Assembly (NCBI GenBank): GCA_964415365.1
Contig: CAYPYW010000011.1
Location: 1-64,000, forward strand
DNA: 64,000 nucleotides
DNA from: Hydromicrobium sp964415365
Lineage (GTDB): Bacteria; Actinomycetota; Humimicrobiia; Humimicrobiales; Humimicrobiaceae
Direction: 5' to 3'
Both the position numbers and the translations under genes were made by a program. Every line of letters begins with the position of its first letter. The stretch's first letter is position 1. The notes beneath the pieces are model-generated. The model was not told the DNA's origin. It worked only from the letters and a program-made list of their open reading frames with translations, and searched no databases. Positions 58,937 to 64,000 of this stretch are shown piece by piece.

Positions 58937-59251
58937 TTACTTTATACTTATTTTATCCAAGTGTAATATTGTAAGTAATTGCCTGTGTCCCACTTTCCTC
59001 CTATACCTTTTCTTGGGCTTATATTTAAAAGCAATTACCTTATCTCCTTTTATTTGCTTCTTTATAGTAGCTTCTACCGCAGCCTTTGACACCAGCGGTT
59101 TCCCAATTTCTATTTTATCACCATCACTGATAAGATTAACTTCCGAGAGCGTAACCTTATCACCTTCTTTACCCTCAATTCTCTCCACTACTATATCTTT
59201 ATTTTCTTCAACTTTATATTGTTTTCCACCACTTGTAATTATTGCGTAAAT
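58937..59251 (-). CDS. rplU: 50S ribosomal protein L21, started at a rare ATT codon
   Basis: 104 aa. L21 proteins begin Met-Tyr-Ala-Ile-Ile-x-x-Gly-Gly-Lys-Gln-Tyr. Here the frame reads (ATT)-Tyr-Ala-Ile-Ile-Thr-Ser-Gly-Gly-Lys-Gln-Tyr-Lys-Val, with GGAGG six bases before the ATT at 59251-59249. A stop (TGA) lies eleven codons upstream in the frame and no ATG, GTG or TTG occurs between them. The first standard start is a GTG 21 codons later, which would delete the conserved N-terminus. I therefore take ATT as the start. A three-codon start-stop ATGGAGGTTTAA overlaps the ribosome binding site. rpmA follows. Confidence 0.9.
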   Translation of the reverse strand: MYAIITSGGKQYKVEENKDIVVERIEGKEGDKVTLSEVNLISDGDKIEIGKPLVSKAAVEATIKKQIKGDKVIAFKYKPKKRYRRKVGHRQLLTILHLDKISIK

Positions 59252-59289
59252 CTTAAACCTCCATGGCTCTCTTCAAATCACAGAGTGCA

Positions 59290-59319
59290 ATATTAACACA
59301 TATATTATTACCCTGTCAA
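59290..59319 (-). promoter_or_regulatory. Promoter candidate for rplU-rpmA
   Basis: On the minus strand a perfect TTGACA (59319-59314), 18-bp spacer and TAATAT (59295-59290; four of six matches) lie between the rng stop and rplU, about 40 bp upstream of the ATT start. Confidence 0.5.
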
Positions 59320-59340
59320 TTTAAAATGGTTATCATTATT

Positions 59341-61014
59341 TCAATCACAGATTTCTGCTACAGCACTGGTTTTGGATATGGATTTAATCTCTACTTTTAA
59401 TCTCTGACCCACATATTTACTTCCATTAATTATCTGTACGATATATCCGTCAACCCTGGAGATAGCATCTCTTTTATTATGCAGATACGGCTCTTCAACA
59501 AATAAATCCAGGATATCTCCAGTCTTAAATGGTTTAGCAGCCTCCTTTACTTCGGCAATCGAACCTTCGGCAATTACTAAAAAAGAATCGATAGATAATT
59601 TTGAATCGCCCTGAACACAAATGTATTTTCTGGTTATATTTTCAAGATGTTTTAAATTCCTGCCATCTGCACCTATAATAAGGGATGCAATAGCAGTATT
59701 CAATTTTATTAAAAAACCCTTAGAATTGCTCTCTCTAGCAAGTCTTCTTATTTTTCTTTCAGCTTCAAGTCTTATGGTTTCCTCAGATTTTATATAACCT
59801 GAACCACCACAACAGGGACAGGTTTTGCACATGGCACCAAGAATTCCATCAGAGACGTTCTTTCTGGTCATCTCCAGAAGTCCCAACTTTGAAAATTGCA
59901 ATATTTCAGTTTTAATCCTGTCATTTTCGAGACACTCAAGAAACCTTTTAAAAACTTTATTTCTGTCTTTTTCACTTGCCATATCAATAAAGTCAATTAC
60001 TATTATTCCACCAATATCCCTGAGCTTTAATTGGCTGGCAATAGTTTCTGCCGCCTCAAGATTAGTTCTTAATATAGTCTGGGCCGAGCTTTTGCTTGAA
60101 GTATATTTCCCTGTATTAACATCAATTGAGGTCATAGCTTCCCCGTGATCTATTACTATGAAACCACCGGATTTGAGCCATACTTTTCTTTCCAGAGCAC
60201 TCTCTATTACTTCATTAACATTAAAAGCCTCAAACAAATCTTCCCTTCCATGATGAACAACAATGTTGTCAAATTTAATCCCGATAGATTTCAAATAATG
60301 GACAATTTCCCTTTTAATTACCTTCTTGTCCACATATATGGTATTAAACTCTTCTGAAAATACATCCCGCATCAGTTTTATAACCATTGAATGCTCGCTG
60401 AAAATCATTTTTGGACTGTTTAAACCAGATGATTTTTTCCTTATGTAATTCCATTTTTTTATAAGTTGATTTAAGTCCTTTTTTAATTTGGCTTTGCCTG
60501 CTTCTCTGGCCGCAGTCCTCACAATTAACCCATAATCTTCACTTTTTATCTCTTCAGCAAGTTTCTTCAAATTCTCTCTTTCTTCGCTATCAAGCTTCCT
60601 GGAAATACCAACACCTCTATTAAAAGGTGCCAAAACAAGATACCTCCCGGGGATAGATACAAAAGTAGTAAGTCTGGCACCCTTTGTCTTCATTGGATCT
60701 TTCGTTACCTGGACCATTACCATTTGGTTAGGCTTAAGAACATATTGTATCTTCTTTGGGATTTCCTCACCGTTATCAACATCCATATCAAGGCCAATCT
60801 CGTTTATATACAAAAATGCATTTTTATCTTCACCAATATCCACAAAAGCTGCATCCAACCCCGGAAGGACATTCTTTACCATCCCCATATATATATTCCC
60901 AACCAGAGACTTTTTACTTTTACGGTCAAAATAAAGCTGGGTAACCTGTTTCGATTCCAGGATAGCAGCTCTGGTCTCATTTTTATCTGAACTTATTAAC
61001 ATTTCTCTATACAA
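59341..61014 (-). CDS. rng: Ribonuclease E/G family endoribonuclease
   Basis: 557 aa. An S1 domain with an RNase H-like insert occupies the first half ('Gly-Asn-Ile-Tyr-Met-Gly-Met-Val-Lys-Asn-Val-Leu-Pro-Gly-Leu-Asp-Ala-Ala-Phe'). The catalytic 'Gly-Gly-Ile-Ile-Val-Ile-Asp-Phe-Ile-Asp-Met' near residue 344 carries the magnesium-binding Asp residues. The zinc-link 'Cys-Lys-Thr-Cys' follows near 410. There is no long degradosome-scaffold tail, so it is RNase G-like: 5'-end-dependent cleavage of rRNA and mRNA. It sits upstream of rplU, as in many Clostridia. Confidence 0.95.
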   Translation of the reverse strand: MYREMLISSDKNETRAAILESKQVTQLYFDRKSKKSLVGNIYMGMVKNVLPGLDAAFVDIGEDKNAFLYINEIGLDMDVDNGEEIPKKIQYVLKPNQMVMVQVTKDPMKTKGARLTTFVSIPGRYLVLAPFNRGVGISRKLDSEERENLKKLAEEIKSEDYGLIVRTAAREAGKAKLKKDLNQLIKKWNYIRKKSSGLNSPKMIFSEHSMVIKLMRDVFSEEFNTIYVDKKVIKREIVHYLKSIGIKFDNIVVHHGREDLFEAFNVNEVIESALERKVWLKSGGFIVIDHGEAMTSIDVNTGKYTSSKSSAQTILRTNLEAAETIASQLKLRDIGGIIVIDFIDMASEKDRNKVFKRFLECLENDRIKTEILQFSKLGLLEMTRKNVSDGILGAMCKTCPCCGGSGYIKSEETIRLEAERKIRRLARESNSKGFLIKLNTAIASLIIGADGRNLKHLENITRKYICVQGDSKLSIDSFLVIAEGSIAEVKEAAKPFKTGDILDLFVEEPYLHNKRDAISRVDGYIVQIINGSKYVGQRLKVEIKSISKTSAVAEICD

Positions 61015-61044
61015 TTTTACTCCAGTCTCCTTTGTTCTACTTAC

Positions 61045-61752
61045 TTAAACTACCTCCATAGGTGTTTTAAGCACACCTTCCCTTATTACGAACAACTCCT
61101 CTTTATTTACATCCTTAATATTGATCCTGTATTTCTCTAACCAACTTCCAAAAAACTGGTAAAAATTATTAAACTTAAAAAATTCATTATTTTTCTCTTT
61201 AAAAATTTTAGCATATCCAAATAGTTTTAGAAGGATAATATCTGAAGTTTCCCTTCCCGGTACTACCTCTAAATCAAATATTGACCGGGAAAAATCGGAT
61301 TTAACCATCAAATTTTTCTCCACCACAGCATAAAACTTATCTAATAAGCTTCCGGTAGAAGAGCGAGCATCAAGTTTGAAACTATAAAAGCTTATTGCTA
61401 TTTCATTCATGAGACTATCCGCTTTTACCATCATCCTTTTTGCCCCTGTGAGCTGCATCTGCGGTTTTAGTTCAAGGTTAACTTTCTTTTTAAGTTCATT
61501 CTCATCAATCTCACCATCAAGCAACGCATCGGCATATTCTGCCAGGCTCTCTACACCCAATGGGGTAGGCAAACTGAAACTTATCTTTGGCTTTGGATTA
61601 TACCCCTGGCTATATTTGATTTCCAGCCCCGCTCTACCTAAAGCACGGATTATCATCCTGGAAATATCCAGGTGAGATAGATACTTAAACTCATCCTTTT
61701 TATAAAATTTAAACCTTATTCTGGTTTCTGATACATTCTTTTGATCTATCAT
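61045..61752 (-). CDS. TIGR03936-type (DUF2344) protein paired with a radical SAM protein
   Basis: 235 aa. 'Tyr-Leu-Ser-His-Leu-Asp-Ile-Ser-Arg' and 'Tyr-Ser-Gln-Gly-Tyr-Asn-Pro-Lys-Pro-Lys-Ile-Ser-Phe' are the two diagnostic motifs of DUF2344. This family is nearly always next to, or fused with, the radical SAM protein that precedes it here and is thought to take part in an RNA- or translation-linked modification; the reaction is unknown. It overlaps that gene by 44 bp. Confidence 0.9.
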   Translation of the reverse strand: MIDQKNVSETRIRFKFYKKDEFKYLSHLDISRMIIRALGRAGLEIKYSQGYNPKPKISFSLPTPLGVESLAEYADALLDGEIDENELKKKVNLELKPQMQLTGAKRMMVKADSLMNEIAISFYSFKLDARSSTGSLLDKFYAVVEKNLMVKSDFSRSIFDLEVVPGRETSDIILLKLFGYAKIFKEKNNEFFKFNNFYQFFGSWLEKYRINIKDVNKEELFVIREGVLKTPMEVV

Positions 61753-63517
61753 ATTCTCTTAGTAAAAATTCCTTACTGACCCCGATATCAATGATATCCC
61801 AGGGTAATATCTCATCAACAGAAAAATCTCTGTTGGCAAAGAAACCAATATCCAGATCAGCTTTCTTAAATTCTTTTTCCCAGACATGGAATTTGAAAAA
61901 ATCAGTCCAGTTATCAAATCTGGCACCACTTTTCCACACACTTTCTATAACCCTGCCAACCCGCTCATTACCCCTGGACAAGGCACACTCTATCATACTT
62001 TTCCTGGGATCGGTCCAGTTTATGTTTACATATCTCTTCGGTACATTTTTTAAAATATAGTTAAATTTGCCATCCAGACTTTCTATACTGTCCTGGGCTA
62101 CCCATTGAAACGGAGTAAATGGCTTGGGGCAAAACGCATTTATACTGACGTTAATTTTTAACCTTGGCAGTTTCTTCCCGGGAAGCCTGCTTTTTGCTGC
62201 CATGATTATCTTTTCCAAAAGCTCTACTATCTGATGGATATCTTCATCATCTTCATATGGCAACCCTATCATAAAATAAAGCTTGATTCTTTCCCAACCC
62301 TTGCTGAAAGCCATCTTTATGCAGTCAAGCATTTTACTTTCTTCAATATTTTTATTAATTATATCTCTCATCCTCTGACTGCCTGCTTCGGGGGCAAAAG
62401 TAAGTCCTGTTTTCCTGCCCTTTTGAATAAGTTCCACCAATTTCAAATTGAAACTATCCAGTCTCATAGAAGGCATTGAAACTGACAGTCCTTTGGATTT
62501 TGAAGAATTTGTAATTTTATCCAACAAATACTCAATTTCCCCATAGTCTGATGAAGATAGTGACAAAAATGAAATTTCGTCATAACCTGTATTTTTGATT
62601 CCTATGATACTCTGCTTGATCAGAGATTCAACCTTCCTCTTCCGTACCGGTCTATAAATTATGCCTGCCTGGCAGAATCGGCAACCTCTGCCGCAACCTC
62701 TCATAATTTCTACTGCAAATCTATCGTGTACCGCTTTAATATTGGATATTACCGGGTCCTGAACTATCTCAAATTTATCCAGATCTTTTACTGTTGCCTT
62801 TTTTACTTTTTTCTCAGGTTCAATTCCTTTAACACGGCCATCCGGATAGTAATAAAATCTATAGAATCCTGGAACATATATCCCATCCAGTTTACTAATT
62901 TCCTTTAAGAACCACCCCTTATCTCTGTCATTATCCTTATAAACTTTCACTCTTTGCAGAATAGATATAGTTATCTCTTCACCATCTCCAATCACAAAAA
63001 AATCCATAAATTCTGAGAGAGGTTGAGGATTCACAATTGTGGGACCTCCGGCACACACCAGTGGAAATTTTTCTCTTCTATGCTTTGAGTTTATACTTAT
63101 GCCGCCCAGATCAAGCATATTTAATATATTGGTGCATAAAAGCTCATGCTGGACGGTAAATCCAATTAAATCAAAAGAGTTCAGAAATATCCTGTTTTCC
63201 AGCGAAAATATTTTTACATTTTGCCTCCTGAGTTTTTCCTCAAAGTCTATCCACGGAGAAAAAACCCTTTCTGCCGAAAAACAATCGTGTTTATTTACAA
63301 TGTCATATAAAATCTGGAGTCCCAGATTAGACATACCGACTTCATAAACATCTGGAAATACTAGAGCCATAAGGACAATATTGCAGAAATCTTTTAATGC
63401 CTCCGGACTTTTACTTCTAGCTCCTATTTCATTATTTATATACCTGCCCGGTTTTTCGATATCCTTTAAAAGCTTTTCAAGCAGGCTAAAATCGCCCAGC
63501 CTTTCAATTTTGTTCAT
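61709..63517 (-). CDS. TIGR03960-type radical SAM protein (YgiQ-like arrangement)
   Basis: 602 aa. The N-terminal B12-binding-like domain ('Val-Phe-Pro-Asp-Val-Tyr-Glu-Val-Gly-Met-Ser-Asn-Leu-Gly', 'Gly-Asp-Gly-Glu') is followed by the radical SAM core with Cys-x3-Cys-x2-Cys in 'Cys-Gly-Arg-Gly-Cys-Arg-Phe-Cys-Gln'. C-terminal motifs with 'Met-Ile-Glu-Cys-Ala-Leu-Ser-Arg-Gly' complete the TIGR03960 form. It acts with the downstream DUF2344 protein in an uncharacterised modification. It lies 18 bp after rodA and overlaps the DUF2344 gene. Confidence 0.92.
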   Translation of the reverse strand: MNKIERLGDFSLLEKLLKDIEKPGRYINNEIGARSKSPEALKDFCNIVLMALVFPDVYEVGMSNLGLQILYDIVNKHDCFSAERVFSPWIDFEEKLRRQNVKIFSLENRIFLNSFDLIGFTVQHELLCTNILNMLDLGGISINSKHRREKFPLVCAGGPTIVNPQPLSEFMDFFVIGDGEEITISILQRVKVYKDNDRDKGWFLKEISKLDGIYVPGFYRFYYYPDGRVKGIEPEKKVKKATVKDLDKFEIVQDPVISNIKAVHDRFAVEIMRGCGRGCRFCQAGIIYRPVRKRKVESLIKQSIIGIKNTGYDEISFLSLSSSDYGEIEYLLDKITNSSKSKGLSVSMPSMRLDSFNLKLVELIQKGRKTGLTFAPEAGSQRMRDIINKNIEESKMLDCIKMAFSKGWERIKLYFMIGLPYEDDEDIHQIVELLEKIIMAAKSRLPGKKLPRLKINVSINAFCPKPFTPFQWVAQDSIESLDGKFNYILKNVPKRYVNINWTDPRKSMIECALSRGNERVGRVIESVWKSGARFDNWTDFFKFHVWEKEFKKADLDIGFFANRDFSVDEILPWDIIDIGVSKEFLLREYDRSKECIRNQNKV

Positions 63518-63535
63518 ACTTAGTTTTCCTAAAAA

Positions 63536-64000
63536 TTATTTAAAATCTTGATAGGCAATTTCATGGCCTTTTCTTACTTCTTTCCATATATAGATATTTT
63601 CCACAAGACCAATACCTAAAAATATACTTATAAGGCTGGAACCTCCAGAACTCAAGAAGGGCAGAGGAATTCCAATAATGGGCATAATACCTATAGTCAT
63701 ACCTATATTTATAACCACCTGAGATAAAATAACAAAACCTATTCCCGAACCAAGCAGCATAGCAAAGCTATCGGAAGAATTTGAGGCTATATAAAAGCAC
63801 CTCCAGATAATCAAGCCAAGTATCAATACTACCAGAATTGCTCCAACAAAACCTACTTCTTCCCCAATAACGGAAAATATAAAATCGGTGTGGTGTTCCG
63901 GAACATAACTCAGATTGGTCTGCTTTCCCAGAAAAAGACCTTTCCCTAAAAATCCGCCGGAACCAATTGCCAGTTTGGATTGATATAGATTATAGCCGGC
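63536..64000 (-). CDS. rodA: RodA/FtsW/SpoVE-family cell-elongation glycosyltransferase, C-terminal part
   Basis: The frame stays open to the window edge (codons aligned from 64000 inward), giving the last 155 residues; the N-terminal part is outside. 'Ala-Gly-Tyr-Asn-Leu-Tyr-Gln-Ser-Lys-Leu-Ala-Ile-Gly-Ser-Gly-Gly-Phe' and 'His-Thr-Asp-Phe-Ile-Phe-Ser-Val-Ile-Gly-Glu-Glu' are the RodA signature motifs, followed by 'Pro-Leu-Pro-Phe-Leu-Ser-Ser-Gly-Gly-Ser-Ser'. SEDS proteins polymerise peptidoglycan glycan strands with a class B PBP. RodA is favoured over FtsW by the gene neighbourhood. Confidence 0.93.
   Translation of the reverse strand, partial: AGYNLYQSKLAIGSGGFLGKGLFLGKQTNLSYVPEHHTDFIFSVIGEEVGFVGAILVVLILGLIIWRCFYIASNSSDSFAMLLGSGIGFVILSQVVINIGMTIGIMPIIGIPLPFLSSGGSSLISIFLGIGLVENIYIWKEVRKGHEIAYQDFK

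Overview
The window comes from an AT-rich anaerobic bacterium that very probably fixes or dissimilates C1 units through the Wood-Ljungdahl pathway. The housekeeping order rodA - two TIGR-type YgiQ/DUF2344 genes - rng - rplU - rpmA - obgE - proB - proA - nadD - yqeK - LCP - rsfS - leuS - comEA - comEC - holA - rpsT - murJ - lepA is of the kind found in Clostridia and in deep-branching Terrabacteria (for example uncultured Actinobacteriota-like acetogens). The lineage cannot be fixed from this sequence alone.

Layout. (1) Positions 1-13.9 kb: a surface-polysaccharide region with a cut-off glycoside hydrolase, a putative lipoprotein, a Wzx-like flippase, four GT4 and one GT2 glycosyltransferases, two NodB-type deacetylases and a large zinc-ribbon/multi-TM protein. 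The GT2 gene has a strong promoter and a leader containing a terminator hairpin just ahead of its start codon. (2) 14.3-34.5 kb: a Wood-Ljungdahl cluster on the minus strand, read as acsV - cooC - acsD - acsA - acsB - acsC - fhs - folD, then a second acsV paralogue, an orphan solute-binding lipoprotein and acsE. metF and formate dehydrogenase are not in the window. (3) 18.4-21.9 kb: inside that cluster, on the opposite strand, lies a compact locus of BlaI/MecI-type repressor, M56 (BlaR1-like) membrane metallopeptidase, a 37-residue Cys/Trp-rich peptide and a radical SAM/SPASM maturase. I read this as a RiPP (ribosomally made, post-translationally modified peptide) system controlled by BlaI, with three operator-like 16-bp palindromes. 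It is the best candidate here for an undescribed system. (4) 34.6-64 kb: housekeeping genes with accessory inserts: a MazEF-like toxin-antitoxin pair, a DJ-1/PfpI protein, and, between obgE and rpmA, two zinc alcohol dehydrogenases plus a divergent split chromate transporter pair.

Other notable points: rplU appears to start at the rare codon ATT. A roughly 245-bp imperfect inverted-repeat element (MITE-like or structured RNA) sits between cooC and acsD. The GT2 gene ends in an 85-bp-period tandem duplication that shifted its frame. The LCP protein has lost the usual catalytic arginine motif. ComEC lacks its metallo-beta-lactamase domain. No tRNA, rRNA, CRISPR array or transposase gene was seen.
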